From Myxococcales bacterium (lineage in GTDB: Bacteria; Myxococcota_A; Polyangia; Polyangiales; Polyangiaceae), in the NCBI GenBank assembly GCA_025359105.1, contig JANYHK010000010.1, forward strand, positions 39,698 to 103,697: 64,000 nt of DNA. Reading direction: 5' to 3'. A program made the translations under genes and the position numbers. Under the pieces are notes generated by a model that was given only the letters and a program-made list of their open reading frames with translations, was not told where the DNA came from and made no database searches. Positions 1-9,965 of the stretch are shown here, one piece after another; within the stretch, counting starts at the first letter, position 1; each line of letters starts with the position of its first letter.

Positions 1-370
1 CCTCGAGCGAGAAGCCGACCTTGAAGTTCGGCGAGCGTGGCTCGAACTCCATCGTCTGCTCGAACTGGGGGAGGCCGGCGGTGTCCGCGGTCGACTTGCC
101 GCCGGGGGTCAGCACCGGCTTGCCGCCGGCCGCCGCCGGTCCAGCGCCAGGGGTCGTCCCGAAGGCGCCTGCGGCAGGCGCGCTGCCGCCGGCCGAGCCG
201 CCCGCGTTGGGTGACGTCGCGGGCGCGGTGGCCGGAGGCGTCACGCCGGGCGCGGCGGGGTCGGGCCGCGCAACCTGCGAAGGCGCACGCTGCGCGGCCG
301 CGTCGCGGAGATCGGCGAAGAAGAACGCCGAAGAAGCGAGCGGCAATAGAAGGAACGGACGTTTCATCAT
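1..370 (-). CDS. gspD: Probable type II secretion secretin GspD, N-terminal part (cut by window edge)
   Basis: Only the first 123 or so codons are inside the window. The start is one of two adjacent ATGs (370 or 367). Residues 1-27 look like a cleavable signal peptide (MMKRP, a Leu/Phe core, then AAAQ). A long Pro/Ala/Gly-rich linker follows, and a more conserved stretch begins only at the edge (PNFKVGFSLE). That layout, signal peptide then low-complexity linker then the start of an N0-like domain, fits a myxobacterial GspD, the outer-membrane channel of type II secretion. Its place downstream of gspC supports this, because gspC and gspD are normally adjacent. The diagnostic secretin domain lies outside the window, so the name rests mainly on context. 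Confidence 0.55.
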   Translation of the reverse strand, partial: MMKRPFLLLPLASSAFFFADLRDAAAQRAPSQVARPDPAAPGVTPPATAPATSPNAGGSAGGSAPAAGAFGTTPGAGPAAAGGKPVLTPGGKSTADTAGLPQFEQTMEFEPRSPNFKVGFSLE

Positions 371-423
371 CGAGCGCACGTGTGGCCTTTCGTGGTCCTA
401 CGGCTGCGGCAGAAAGCGAAGAG

Positions 424-690
424 TCAGATCGCGCGGGTGGCGCGCGGCGGAAGGTCCGCCTTGTTCGCGTTGGTTTTGGTGGGCGGTGCGTCCTCGGCCT
501 TCGGCGGGCGCTGCCCTTCGATCTTCGACGCAGGGACGACGCTGGAGCCCGGGTCCGACGACTCGTGCGGCCCCACCGCGCGCCCGACGGCGAACAGCGC
601 GATCAGCGTGACGACGCCGGTGAACGCGACGCACGCGCCCACCATCACGCCCATGGTCTTCAACGTCTTGTGCAAAAGGTCGGAGTGCAT
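424..690 (-). CDS. Small single-pass membrane protein between gspC and gspD
   Basis: An 88-residue protein that I do not recognise. It has a short N-terminus with Lys/His, one hydrophobic helix at about residues 13-37 (GVMVGACVAF to ALFAVG), and a hydrophilic Pro/Lys/Ala-rich tail of about 50 residues. A second Met at residue 13 (MGVMVG) could be the true start. It lies 58 bp after gspC and 53 bp before the probable gspD on the same strand, so it is likely co-transcribed with them. The topology, an inner-membrane helix with a periplasmic or cytoplasmic tail, would suit an accessory secretion subunit, but no motif shows this. Another reading frame over the same DNA is open but lacks any recognisable feature. 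Confidence 0.55.
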   Translation of the reverse strand: MHSDLLHKTLKTMGVMVGACVAFTGVVTLIALFAVGRAVGPHESSDPGSSVVPASKIEGQRPPKAEDAPPTKTNANKADLPPRATRAI

Positions 691-704
691 CTCGGGTTCC
701 TACT

Positions 705-734
705 TCTCGTCTCGTCTCGTCTGGTCTGGTCTGG
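705..734. repeat. Pentanucleotide tandem repeat (3x TCTCG, 3x TCTGG)
   Basis: Three perfect TCTCG units are followed directly by three perfect TCTGG units, in the 58-bp gap between gspC and the small membrane gene. On the coding strand the repeat lies just upstream of the small gene's start, where changes in length could alter spacing or mRNA structure. Confidence 0.85.
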
Positions 735-748
735 TGCTGGAGCGAGCG

Positions 749-1720
749 TCACTTGATGTTGTAGTCGAGGTTCATGTTCGACCCTCGACGGTTGACCTGA
801 ACGGTGAGGTGATCGGCGGTGCGGAGGCGCGCGTACGCCTCGAGCGCCTTCTCGGGGCTCGCCATGTCGAAGCCGTTGATCGTCTGGAGGCGATCGCCGT
901 TCTCCATGCCGAGGACGCCGAGCAGGGTCTCCGGACGGACGCCGAAGAGACGGATACCGACGACCTTGCCGTTCTCCTGCTCGGGGACGATGCGCGCCTG
1001 GCGCATGAGGTCGGACTGGTTCTCCAGGATCTTGTCGACGACGCCGCGATCGACGTTGAACTCGGTCGCGCTGATCTTCGAGATGCCGCGCGCGATCGAC
1101 GGATCGAGCGCGCCCGCGCCGCCAGCGGCCGGCGGCGGGGGAGGCGCGGGGACGGCGGCGGAGGCGGCCGGGGTCTTGGCGGCGCCCTTGAAGAGCTCGG
1201 CCTGGCAGAGCGAGCTGCCGCTCGTCATCCAGATGCGATCCCAGCCGACGAACTTAAGCGTCTTGCCGCCGAACTCGGTGCCGCGGCGTCGGAGCTGGCT
1301 CTTGTCCTTGTCCGACGAGCCGGTGGTGAGCGCGGCGAACGACCACTCCGGATCGCTCGACGCCGCGATGACGAGCACCTTCACGCCGTCGCACGGCGGC
1401 GCGCTCATCGGATCGGACAGATCGAGGGGCGCCGAGGCCACGGGGCTGTCGTCGACCGGCTTCTTGTTGAGGGCGCCGGTGACCGAGTCGAAGGGGTTAC
1501 GCGAGAGGATCGCCTCGGCGTTCGTGGCGTGCGACTGCTGGCCGCTCGCCATGGGCGGCGTCTTGGCGATGAGCGGCGGCGCCGAGAGCTGCTTCTCGTC
1601 CGCGCCGAGGCTGATCCCGACGAGCTGCGTGATGGCCTTGGCGTTGAGCGCCGCCGCCAGCATCACGAGCGGGGCGAGGACGAGCCAGAAGTTCTTGCGC
1701 AGGAGCTGGTCGACGGCCAT
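749..1720 (-). CDS. gspC: Type II secretion inner-membrane protein GspC
   Basis: This 323-residue protein has the GspC layout. A short cytoplasmic N-terminus and one membrane helix (about residues 10-30) come first. A homology-region-like segment follows with the typical IL-RNPFDS sequence near residue 70, then a Pro/Ala-rich linker near residues 190-205. A C-terminal PDZ domain occupies about residues 240-323 (VGIRLFGV, LGMENGDRL, INGFDM). GspC couples the inner-membrane platform of the type II secretion system to the secretin GspD and helps select substrates. The ATG start follows a clear gap after the upstream regulator gene. It is the first of three same-strand genes ending in the probable gspD, so an operon is likely. 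Confidence 0.9.
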   Translation of the reverse strand: MAVDQLLRKNFWLVLAPLVMLAAALNAKAITQLVGISLGADEKQLSAPPLIAKTPPMASGQQSHATNAEAILSRNPFDSVTGALNKKPVDDSPVASAPLDLSDPMSAPPCDGVKVLVIAASSDPEWSFAALTTGSSDKDKSQLRRRGTEFGGKTLKFVGWDRIWMTSGSSLCQAELFKGAAKTPAASAAVPAPPPPPAAGGAGALDPSIARGISKISATEFNVDRGVVDKILENQSDLMRQARIVPEQENGKVVGIRLFGVRPETLLGVLGMENGDRLQTINGFDMASPEKALEAYARLRTADHLTVQVNRRGSNMNLDYNIK

Positions 1721-1884
1721 GTTTTGGGACCTTCAGCCTTAGCAAAGCCAGGCCCGTGCCAATAGGGAAACCTCACCGTTGTCGGGCATTTGAAGGACCG
1801 ATCGGCGGGCTCCTTCCGACAGGTTGTCGCCGGGGGGCCGCGCCGGGCCCGCGACGCGACATTTTGACAATCCGCCCCTTGCCT

Positions 1885-3318
<1,434 letters not shown>

Positions 3319-3386
3319 TTCGTCAAATTGACACGCGTTCGACAACTCGTCAAGTGCTTGGACACAATTTCAATTTATGCAGCAAA

Positions 3387-3944
3387 CTATCGTATTAACT
3401 TTGATATTTGCTTGAACGCGTCCGAGCCAGCGCGTCGAAGCCAGTCGAAGGCGACCGCTTCGGTGACCGTGGTGATGGCGCCCGCGCGCTCGCAGAGGCG
3501 GAGGCCGGCCTGCCGGTTGTCCTCGGTCCGCGAGGCGACTGCGTCGGCGACGACGTGCGTGGTGTAGCCGCGACGCGCGAGCTCGCGCGTCGTCTGGAAG
3601 ACGCAGACGTGGGTCTCCATCCCCATGATCACGATGTGACGCGCCTCGGAGTGATGGATGGCGCGCGCGATCTCGGGATCGCCCATCGCGTCGAAGTCGA
3701 GCTTGGGCATGGGCGAGACGCCGAGCGCGGGCAGGCGCGCGGCGAGCTTCGTGACGGTGGGGCCTAGCCCTTTTGGGTACTGCTCGGTCACGAGCACCTT
3801 CACGCCGAGGATGCGCGCGGCCTCGAGCAGAACGTCCGCGTTCGCGAGGAGCCGGTCCTGCGCATCCTGCGGCATCGCGCCGAGGAGGCGCTCCTGCACG
3901 TCGACGACGAGGAGCAAGGACGAGTCGGGGTTCAGGCGGTCCAC
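3387..3944 (-). CDS. Isochorismatase-family cysteine hydrolase
   Basis: A 185-residue single-domain enzyme of the isochorismatase/nicotinamidase superfamily. The expected catalytic triad is visible: Asp15 in LVVDVQERL, Lys81 in PKLDFDA and Cys114 in METHVCVFQT. The family hydrolyses amides or enol ethers such as isochorismate, nicotinamide or carbamoyl compounds. The short MGMETHVCV type resembles the YcaC and plant-like members whose substrates are often unknown, so no substrate is assigned. It ends 41 bp before a very AT-rich patch upstream of the response regulator, and starts 4 bp after the stop of the next upstream gene, so it is probably the last gene of a three-gene run. Confidence 0.85.
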   Translation of the reverse strand: MDRLNPDSSLLLVVDVQERLLGAMPQDAQDRLLANADVLLEAARILGVKVLVTEQYPKGLGPTVTKLAARLPALGVSPMPKLDFDAMGDPEIARAIHHSEARHIVIMGMETHVCVFQTTRELARRGYTTHVVADAVASRTEDNRQAGLRLCERAGAITTVTEAVAFDWLRRAGSDAFKQISKLIR

Positions 3945-3948
3945 CTCT

Positions 3949-4392
3949 TCACCACACCTTTACACGGATCGATCGGATGAGTTGCCCTAGCTCGGTGCGC
4001 GCGTCGAAGCGCAGGACGGCGCGACCGACCTCGCGCGCGGTCGGGTCGCAGAGGCTCATCGGCAGGACCGTCAGCGCGTCGGCGAGCTTGGGGACGGTGA
4101 GATCGCGCTGGCCGCAGAGCCGGTAGGCGCAGCCGTCGTCGCCCAGGAAGCGCAGATCGTAGGGGATGCGCTGCTCGTTCACGATGCGCAGGCTGATCTT
4201 CCCCGTGCACGGGCGCGCGGTGGCAACCCCTTCGAGCGACAGCGTGCCCTCCACCCGCAGGGCCGGCGCGCGGACGAAATCGCGCAGGCGATCGATCGAC
4301 ACGTCGAGGCTCAGCTCGGCAGCCCGATCTTCGAGCGGGCGCGCGAGGAGATGGTACGCGCCGCTCATGTTCTCGTGGAAAAGGAGCCTCAT
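3949..4392 (-). CDS. Uncharacterised 147-residue protein coupled to a ferredoxin gene
   Basis: I do not recognise a named family with confidence. The protein has no signal peptide or membrane helix. Its start (MRLLFHENMSGAYHL) and alternating hydrophobic pattern suggest a beta-rich fold, and it faintly recalls the accessory beta domain that begins some GMC-type oxidoreductases. It contains three scattered Cys residues (CTG, GCAYRLCG) but no clear metal motif. The ATG overlaps the stop of the ferredoxin gene by 4 bp (ATGA), which implies translational coupling and a related role, possibly with a redox partner. An isochorismatase-like gene follows 4 bp downstream. Confidence 0.7.
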   Translation of the reverse strand: MRLLFHENMSGAYHLLARPLEDRAAELSLDVSIDRLRDFVRAPALRVEGTLSLEGVATARPCTGKISLRIVNEQRIPYDLRFLGDDGCAYRLCGQRDLTVPKLADALTVLPMSLCDPTAREVGRAVLRFDARTELGQLIRSIRVKVW

Positions 4393-4715
4393 TTTGCGGG
4401 GCGGGCAGGCTGCACGATCAGGCGCTCGACGAGCGTACCGGCGGCCGCTGCGTCGGCGATCTCGCCCACGTCGGCGAGGGTGACGTTGCCGTAGACGACG
4501 TGATCGGGCTCGACCACGATCGACGCGCCGCTCTCGCAGAGGTCGAGGCAGGACGACGTGCAGGCGCGGATCCGCTTGTGTGCGCCGCGCTTGACGAGAG
4601 CATCCTTGAGCTCCTTCGCGATCTCCTCGGAGCCCTTCGCGGCGCACGAGCCCTTGGGGTTGTCGGCGTCGCGGCGGTTGATGCACACGAAGAGGTAACG
4701 CTCACGGTGGGGCAT
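4389..4715 (-). CDS. Thioredoxin-fold [2Fe-2S] ferredoxin
   Basis: A 108-residue protein of the thioredoxin-like ferredoxin family (the Aquifex/Clostridium pasteurianum type related to the NuoE C-terminus). It opens with the typical YLFVCINRRD, has a second Cys in GSCAAKG near residue 24, and carries the Cys cluster ACTSSCLDLC near residues 51-60, followed by the family's VV-PDHVVYGNVT segment. These cysteines should bind one [2Fe-2S] cluster. Such proteins carry single electrons, but their partners are often unknown. It is the first gene of a run of three, overlapping the next by 4 bp. Confidence 0.88.
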   Translation of the reverse strand: MPHRERYLFVCINRRDADNPKGSCAAKGSEEIAKELKDALVKRGAHKRIRACTSSCLDLCESGASIVVEPDHVVYGNVTLADVGEIADAAAAGTLVERLIVQPARPAK

Positions 4716-4833
4716 GCCCCGTTCTCATCACGCGAGCCAGGCGTCACGTCAAGCGGGGAGGCTCGCGCGCTGGCGATGCGGGTACAAAATCGATTGCGCG
4801 GAGGGGCGCATCGCGAGCAATGTGGCCCGCGCC

Positions 4834-5802
4834 ATGAAGAACCAGAGCCGCCTCCTCCTCGTCCTTCCCCTGCTCGTCGCCTGTGGTGGCGGGAACGACA
4901 ACCTGCCGCCCCCGCCGCCTCCGCCCCCGCCCCCGCCCGTCACCGCGGCCGTCGCGACGCCCCCGCCGCCCGCGGAGGACGCGGCCGCGCCGTTCGTGGC
5001 TCCGGCCGGCCCCGCGCCGACGCTCGTGCCCGGCACCGCCAGCCCCGATCCGACGGGCGCGCTCCCGACGGCGAAGTTCGTCGCGCCCAAGAGCGGCGAG
5101 GTGGTCCCGAGCGACAAGGTGGCCGACTACTCGATCAAGCTCGACGTGAAAAACTGGCAGACGGCCACGGGCAGCTCGCACGTGCACCTCATCCTCGACA
5201 ACAAGCCGTACAAGGCCATCTACGATCCGAAGCAGCCCATCAAGCTCAGCGATCTCACGGCCGGCGCCGCGCTCGACGAGGGGCAGCACGTCCTCGTCGC
5301 GTTCCCGAGCCGGGCGAACCACGAGAGCGTCAAGACGAAGGACGCGATGAGCGTCATCGAGTTTTTCGTCGGCAAGAAGGCGGACGGGAAGACGAACCTC
5401 AAGAAGCCCATCCTCGTCTACAGCCGCCCGAAGGGGGACTACAAAGGCGACATGGCGCGCCACGTCCTCATCGACTTCCAGCTCGCCAACGACGCGCTGG
5501 GCGACGGCAAGGACCACGTGAACATCACGGTCACCGGCCCTGGCGCCGACGCGCCGCTGACGGCGAAGGCCGACAAAGTGGGCACGCCCTTCTACCTCGA
5601 CAACCTGCAGAACGGTGCCTACACGCTGAAACTGGAGCTGATGGACAAGGACGACAAGCCCGTCGCCGGCCCATGGAATTCGACGACCCGCACCATCAAG
5701 GTCGACAAGGACGCCGTCGCCGATCCCATGCCGGGGATGAACATGGGGGCCTCCCCCGACGCCGGCGCAGACGTCGCCAAGCCCCCGGCGCCCAAGAAGT
5801 AG
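4834..5802 (+). CDS. Pro-rich lipoprotein with Met-rich C-terminus
   Basis: A 322-residue predicted lipoprotein: Lys/Arg start, hydrophobic core and lipobox LLVAC, so Cys17 should be lipidated. A run of about eleven prolines (residues 23-34) and an Ala/Pro linker follow. The body has two beta-rich halves; the first carries HVHLILDNKPY and the second ends with an NGAYTLKLEL strand pattern like an Ig-type or FixH-like fold. The C-terminus has MPGMNMG, a Met-rich patch of the type sometimes found in copper-handling proteins, but two or three Met residues are weak evidence. I chose ATG 4834 because it gives the signal peptide; the frame is open further upstream. No operon partner is obvious; the histidine kinase starts 46 bp downstream. 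Confidence 0.8.
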   Translation: MKNQSRLLLVLPLLVACGGGNDNLPPPPPPPPPPPVTAAVATPPPPAEDAAAPFVAPAGPAPTLVPGTASPDPTGALPTAKFVAPKSGEVVPSDKVADYSIKLDVKNWQTATGSSHVHLILDNKPYKAIYDPKQPIKLSDLTAGAALDEGQHVLVAFPSRANHESVKTKDAMSVIEFFVGKKADGKTNLKKPILVYSRPKGDYKGDMARHVLIDFQLANDALGDGKDHVNITVTGPGADAPLTAKADKVGTPFYLDNLQNGAYTLKLELMDKDDKPVAGPWNSTTRTIKVDKDAVADPMPGMNMGASPDAGADVAKPPAPKK

Positions 5803-5847
5803 AACGAGCGGCCGCGAGCAGCGAACCTGAGTTAGAGTATCTCGGCG

Positions 5848-7290
5848 TTGGAACTGCTCGACGACGCCCTCATTTTCGCGGCAGGGATCTTCGCGTTCGT
5901 GGGAGCGCACGCGGCGCTGGCGTTCCAACGTCAACGCCGCGCCGAGCTACGCGTGCTGGCCGTCATGTGCGCGGCCCTGTTCGCGTCGGCGATCGCCCGG
6001 ATCTTCGCCGATCGCACGTCGTCGGCCATCGCCGGTGAGGTGGCGACGGCCGCGCTCGCGCCGGCGGTGGCGCTCGTGGATCACATCGCCATCGACTACG
6101 CGCGGCTAAAGCGGCGGAGTCGACTGCTCGCGATCGTCTACGGCGCGGCCGCGGTGGTCGTCTTCCTGGCGACGGCTGGCGCGCTCGATCGCCCGGGCGC
6201 GGCGCTCGACGTCGCGCTGCTCACCGCCGCCGCCGGCGTGGGCGGGTTTTTGTGGGTGTTCGCGCGCGCGTACCTGCGGGGGCGGCGCGAGGCGTTCCCG
6301 GTCATCGTCGGCGGCGTCGTGCTGCTCGCGGCGATCCTGAACGACGTCGGCATGAACCTCGGCGTCCTCGACACGACGCGCCTGACGCTCATCGGCTTCG
6401 TGGCGCTCGTCTTCGGCCTGTCGATGCTCCAGCTCGGTCGCTTCTGGGACGTCGCGGCGGAGCTGGAACGGAGCCGGCGCTCGCTGAAAGAGCGCTCGCG
6501 CGAGCTGCGCCGCTCCCACGGCGAGCTGCGCTCCACGCAGCTCGAGCTCGTACGCAAAGAGCAGCTCGCGGTCGTCGGCGAGCTCGCCGCCGTCATCGCG
6601 CACGAGGTCAGAAATCCCCTGGCGATCGTGGCGAACGCGGTCGCGGGGCTGAAGAAGGACGGCGTGCCGCGCGAGGACCAGACGACGCTGCTCGCGATCC
6701 TGGACGAGGAGGTCGAACGCCTGAACCGCCTCGTCACCGATCTCCTCGGTTACGCGCGCCCGCTGGCGCTGCAGCGCACCCAGCTCGCCGTGGACGACCT
6801 CATCGATCGTGCGCTGGGCCTCGCGCGCTCCCAGAAGGGCGTCTCCGTGAACGTCGAACGGCAAGCGGCCGACGCGCGCGTGTGGGCTGACGCCAACCAC
6901 CTCCGTCAGGTTTTCGACAACCTCTTCGACAACGCGGTGCAGGCGATGGAGGGGCAAGGCCAGCTCACGGTGCGCCTCCGCGCCGACACGATCGAGGGGC
7001 TCGACGGGCTCGCCGTCGATGTCGTCGACACTGGCGAGGGCATGGACACGATGGTGCGAAAACGCGCGAAGGATCCGTTCTTCACCACGCGGCCGAGCGG
7101 CACCGGTCTCGGGCTCGCGATCGTCGACCGGATCATCGAGGCGCACGGCGGCCGGTTCCTCATCGAGAGCCGCGCGGGCGAAGGCACGACCGCGACGGTG
7201 TTCTTGCCGTTCGGGCGCTCGAGCGAGCCGCCGCAGATCTCGTCGCGCAGCAGCCGCCGGACGACCGCCGTGCAGACCAGGGAGCCCTAG
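5848..7290 (+). CDS. Membrane-bound sensor histidine kinase
   Basis: A 480-residue kinase. The first 210 or so residues contain about six or seven hydrophobic helices and little extracytoplasmic loop, so it may sense a membrane or small-molecule signal. A short coiled coil (residues about 212-235, rich in ELRRSHGEL-type repeats) leads to the HisKA dimerisation domain with phospho-acceptor His252 (IAHEVRNPLA). The HATPase domain has N box NLFDNAVQAM, G1 DTGEGMD, F box FFTTRPSG and G2 GTGLGLAIV. The start is TTG. Its stop is immediately followed by the GTG start of bioA, so the two genes are probably co-transcribed, although no functional link is known. No response regulator adjoins it on this strand; the orphan NtrC-type regulator ending at 1885 is a possible partner. 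Confidence 0.88.
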   Translation: MELLDDALIFAAGIFAFVGAHAALAFQRQRRAELRVLAVMCAALFASAIARIFADRTSSAIAGEVATAALAPAVALVDHIAIDYARLKRRSRLLAIVYGAAAVVVFLATAGALDRPGAALDVALLTAAAGVGGFLWVFARAYLRGRREAFPVIVGGVVLLAAILNDVGMNLGVLDTTRLTLIGFVALVFGLSMLQLGRFWDVAAELERSRRSLKERSRELRRSHGELRSTQLELVRKEQLAVVGELAAVIAHEVRNPLAIVANAVAGLKKDGVPREDQTTLLAILDEEVERLNRLVTDLLGYARPLALQRTQLAVDDLIDRALGLARSQKGVSVNVERQAADARVWADANHLRQVFDNLFDNAVQAMEGQGQLTVRLRADTIEGLDGLAVDVVDTGEGMDTMVRKRAKDPFFTTRPSGTGLGLAIVDRIIEAHGGRFLIESRAGEGTTATVFLPFGRSSEPPQISSRSSRRTTAVQTREP

Positions 7291-8607
7291 GTGAGTACCC
7301 GCCACCCTCTCGCCTGGGACCGTGCCGAGATCGTTCGCGCAGACAAGGCGCACGTCTGGCACCCGTACACGCCGATGGACGCGTACATCGAACGCGGCGA
7401 CCCGCTCGTCGTCACACGCGCGGCCGGCGTGCGCCTCTACGACGCGAACGGGCGCGCCTACCTGGACGGAAACAGCTCCTGGTGGGTCGCGGCGCTGGGC
7501 CACGGGCACCCGCGCCTGCTCGCGGCGCTCGAGCGTCAGGCCCGCGAGCTGGCGCATTGCTCGCTGGGAGGCACGACGCACGAGCCGGCTGCGCGCCTCG
7601 CCGCGGCGCTGTGCAAGGTCGCCCCCGCTGGCCTCTCACGTGTATTCTACACGGACAACGGCTCGACGGCGATCGAGGCCGCTGTGAAGATGTCCGTACA
7701 GATGTGGGGCCAGCTCGGCGCGCCCAGGAAGACCCGCTTCGTCGCGCTCGACGGGGCGTTCCACGGCGACTCGATCGGCGCGGCGAGCCTGGGCGGCGTC
7801 GAGATCTTCCGGCGTCCGTTCGCGGGTGTCCTGTTCGACTGCGCGCACGCGGCGTTCCCGGCCGAGGACGCGTACGCGCGCGCGTTCGAGGCCATCGCCT
7901 CGCTGGTCGCGGGCGGCGCCGACGAGATCGCGGCGGTGGTCGTCGAGCCCATCGTCCAGGGCGCCGCCGGCATGCGAACGTACGCGCCGGAATACCTCCG
8001 CGAGCTGCGCGCGCTGTGCGACAGGCACGACGTGCTCCTCGTCGCCGACGAGGTCTTCGCCGGTTACGGGCGAACCGGCCGGATGTGGGGCGTCGACCAC
8101 GCCGGCGTGTCGCCCGATCTCATGTGCGTCGGCAAGGTGTTCTCGCCGCTCTTCCCGATGGCGGCGACCTTGGCGACCGAGCGCGTGTTCGATGCGTTCC
8201 GCGGCGACAAGGACCGCGCGTTTTACTATGGGCACACGTTCTGCGGGAACCCGCTGGGCGCCGCGGTCGCGCGCGAGGTCCTCGCGATCTACGAAGACGA
8301 GGAGATCGTGGCGCGCGCCGCCGGCCTCGCGCCACGCATCGCCGCGGGCATGGCGAAGCTCGCGGAGCTTCCCGGCGTCGCGCGCGTGCGGTCGCTCGGG
8401 ATGATCGGCGCCGCGGACTTGGGCGACGGGAGCGGCTATCTTGGCGGCGCCGGGTGGCGCGTCTACGAAGAGGCGCTGCGCCGCGGCGCGTATCTCCGTC
8501 CCCTCGGCGACACGGTCTACGTGTGCCCGCCGCTCATCATCAGCGAAGCAGACCTGGACGAGCTCCTCGCGATCCTCGTCGAGAGCGTGCGCGCGGTTCC
8601 TAGGTGA
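7291..8607 (+). CDS. bioA: Adenosylmethionine-8-amino-7-oxononanoate aminotransferase
   Basis: A 438-residue class III aminotransferase of the BioA type. It makes 7,8-diaminononanoate in biotin synthesis, using S-adenosylmethionine as amino donor and PLP as cofactor. The N-terminus has the characteristic VWHPYTPM segment. SSWWVAALGHGHP, the DNGSTAIEAAVKM cofactor loop, VVVEPIVQGAAGM and DEVFAGYGRTG follow, and Lys282 in CVGKVFSPL is the expected PLP Schiff-base lysine. The length matches the family. The start is GTG, directly after the kinase stop. No other biotin gene is in the window, so the pathway must be encoded elsewhere. Confidence 0.93.
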   Translation: MSTRHPLAWDRAEIVRADKAHVWHPYTPMDAYIERGDPLVVTRAAGVRLYDANGRAYLDGNSSWWVAALGHGHPRLLAALERQARELAHCSLGGTTHEPAARLAAALCKVAPAGLSRVFYTDNGSTAIEAAVKMSVQMWGQLGAPRKTRFVALDGAFHGDSIGAASLGGVEIFRRPFAGVLFDCAHAAFPAEDAYARAFEAIASLVAGGADEIAAVVVEPIVQGAAGMRTYAPEYLRELRALCDRHDVLLVADEVFAGYGRTGRMWGVDHAGVSPDLMCVGKVFSPLFPMAATLATERVFDAFRGDKDRAFYYGHTFCGNPLGAAVAREVLAIYEDEEIVARAAGLAPRIAAGMAKLAELPGVARVRSLGMIGAADLGDGSGYLGGAGWRVYEEALRRGAYLRPLGDTVYVCPPLIISEADLDELLAILVESVRAVPR

Positions 8608-8824
8608 CTGGCCACCTACCCAGGTAGCCGGCGGTGACGATGCGCGTCAGCATCCGCTCGGTCACGACTTCGCCACCCATGCATTGGCGCTCAATCTCGC
8701 CACGCCCGCCATTGCCGCTGCGCCAGCAACCAACGCCTCGCCGGCTTCCACCGCCCCCTTGTCAACATGTAGGAGTGTGGTGGTTTTCGTCGAGACCAAG
8801 CGATGGCTGCGGCGGGGCGAGGAG

Positions 8825-8840
8825 CCGTACTCCTGTACGG
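8825..8840. repeat. Small perfect hairpin between convergent genes
   Basis: CCGTAC-TCCT-GTACGG forms a 6-bp perfect stem with a 4-base loop, inside the 286-bp gap between bioA and the convergent lipoprotein gene. No T-run follows on either strand, so it is not a standard intrinsic terminator. I see no supported gene in the rest of the gap (8608-8893). Confidence 0.5.
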
Positions 8841-8893
8841 TGACGACCCCCGACGCGGCCAGCGCGCCGGGATCGGCGAAAAACACTGCGCTC

Positions 8894-9943
8894 CTAGGGC
8901 GCATAGGACTGCAGCGAGCGGAGGAGGGCGTCGCTGAAGGCGAGTTTCATGACGATGCGTCGATCGGTTTGCTCGGCCCTGGCATCTTTGAACCATCCAG
9001 GCTCGAGCGCGCACGTGTCCGCCTTCTCGGCGCAGCTGCGCTGGAATGCCGTGTAGGCGCGCGTCGCCTCGTCCGAGGTGGCGTAGTCCGCGTACCCCTC
9101 GATGGAGCCCGCCGCCCCGCCGCGCAGGCCGAAGCCCGCGTCGATCATTCCCTGCATCATCGACGCCCGGTCGTTCTTGCCCGCGCTCAAGAAGCGCATC
9201 GACGTCACACCGAAGGTGGTGCCCGCGAGCGCCTCGTTCGCCGCCTGCAGAGGCGGAGGGGCGGTGGCGTCGCGCGCGAGGAGATCCCGGGCCCGCACCG
9301 CCGAGCCGCCGTCGGTGACGATGCTGGTGCCATCCGGCGCGACGAAGAGCGTGGGCGCGAGGGTGCCGTACTGCTGCGCGTACGCCGCGTCGGGCGGGTA
9401 CGCGAGCACGCCGGTGGGCAAGCGCTGCGGCGGCGCGAAGAGCGGACGCCCTGCGCCACTGCGAAGGCCCAGAGGATCGAGCGGCGCGACGCCATAGAGG
9501 ACCCCGACCCAGGCGACCGCGCTCGGGTCTCCCTTCGAGTTGGACGATCCGCTGAACTTCAGCGGATCGCGAATGGCGAAGTGCATGTCGATCTGGCGCG
9601 CGGTCAGGATCATGATGCCCGAGCCGTGCGAGATGAAGTCCCCCTCGCGGTCGCCGCCGGAGAGAACGCGGCCGAGGAGCGGGCCCCAGTAGGCGTCGGC
9701 GCGCGCGGCCGTGGGCCTCACGAAGAAGCTCAGATCCGGCGCTCCACCGATGGCGGCGCCGACCCACGACGTCACCGCGGGAGGCGGGGCGGAGGGCGCG
9801 GCGACGGGCGGGGACGACGCCCCTGGCCCCCCACACGACGCGCAGACGAGGACCAGCAAGAAGGCGAGGACGGCGCGTCCGAGCGCGCGAGGTGATGGGC
9901 CCACGTAACGTCTGACGGGCGCCAGCGCGCGATATTCGACCAT
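8894..9943 (-). CDS. Putative lipoprotein of unknown function
   Basis: A 349-residue protein of unknown function. It has an unusually long positively charged N-terminus before the hydrophobic core, then a lipobox-like CASC near residues 35-38 and an Ala/Pro linker. The remainder looks like a globular periplasmic or outer-membrane domain with segments DPLKFSG, GVTSMRFLSAGK and ALEPGWFKDA; two Cys near residues 307 and 314 may form a disulfide. I chose the ATG at 9943, 22 bp after the stop of the Wzy/TPR gene, so it may end the operon that starts with the lipoprotein at 14103. An internal start nearer the hydrophobic core is possible. Confidence 0.7.
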   Translation of the reverse strand: MVEYRALAPVRRYVGPSPRALGRAVLAFLLVLVCASCGGPGASSPPVAAPSAPPPAVTSWVGAAIGGAPDLSFFVRPTAARADAYWGPLLGRVLSGGDREGDFISHGSGIMILTARQIDMHFAIRDPLKFSGSSNSKGDPSAVAWVGVLYGVAPLDPLGLRSGAGRPLFAPPQRLPTGVLAYPPDAAYAQQYGTLAPTLFVAPDGTSIVTDGGSAVRARDLLARDATAPPPLQAANEALAGTTFGVTSMRFLSAGKNDRASMMQGMIDAGFGLRGGAAGSIEGYADYATSDEATRAYTAFQRSCAEKADTCALEPGWFKDARAEQTDRRIVMKLAFSDALLRSLQSYAP

Positions 9944-9965
9944 CCGCCCGAGGATAGCGGTCAAG

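Noticed and set aside
8662..8904. An 80-residue open frame on the minus strand between bioA and the lipoprotein gene
   Set aside because: It overlaps the neighbouring gene's end, lacks a ribosome-binding site and has no recognisable motif; open frames of this size are common at this base composition.
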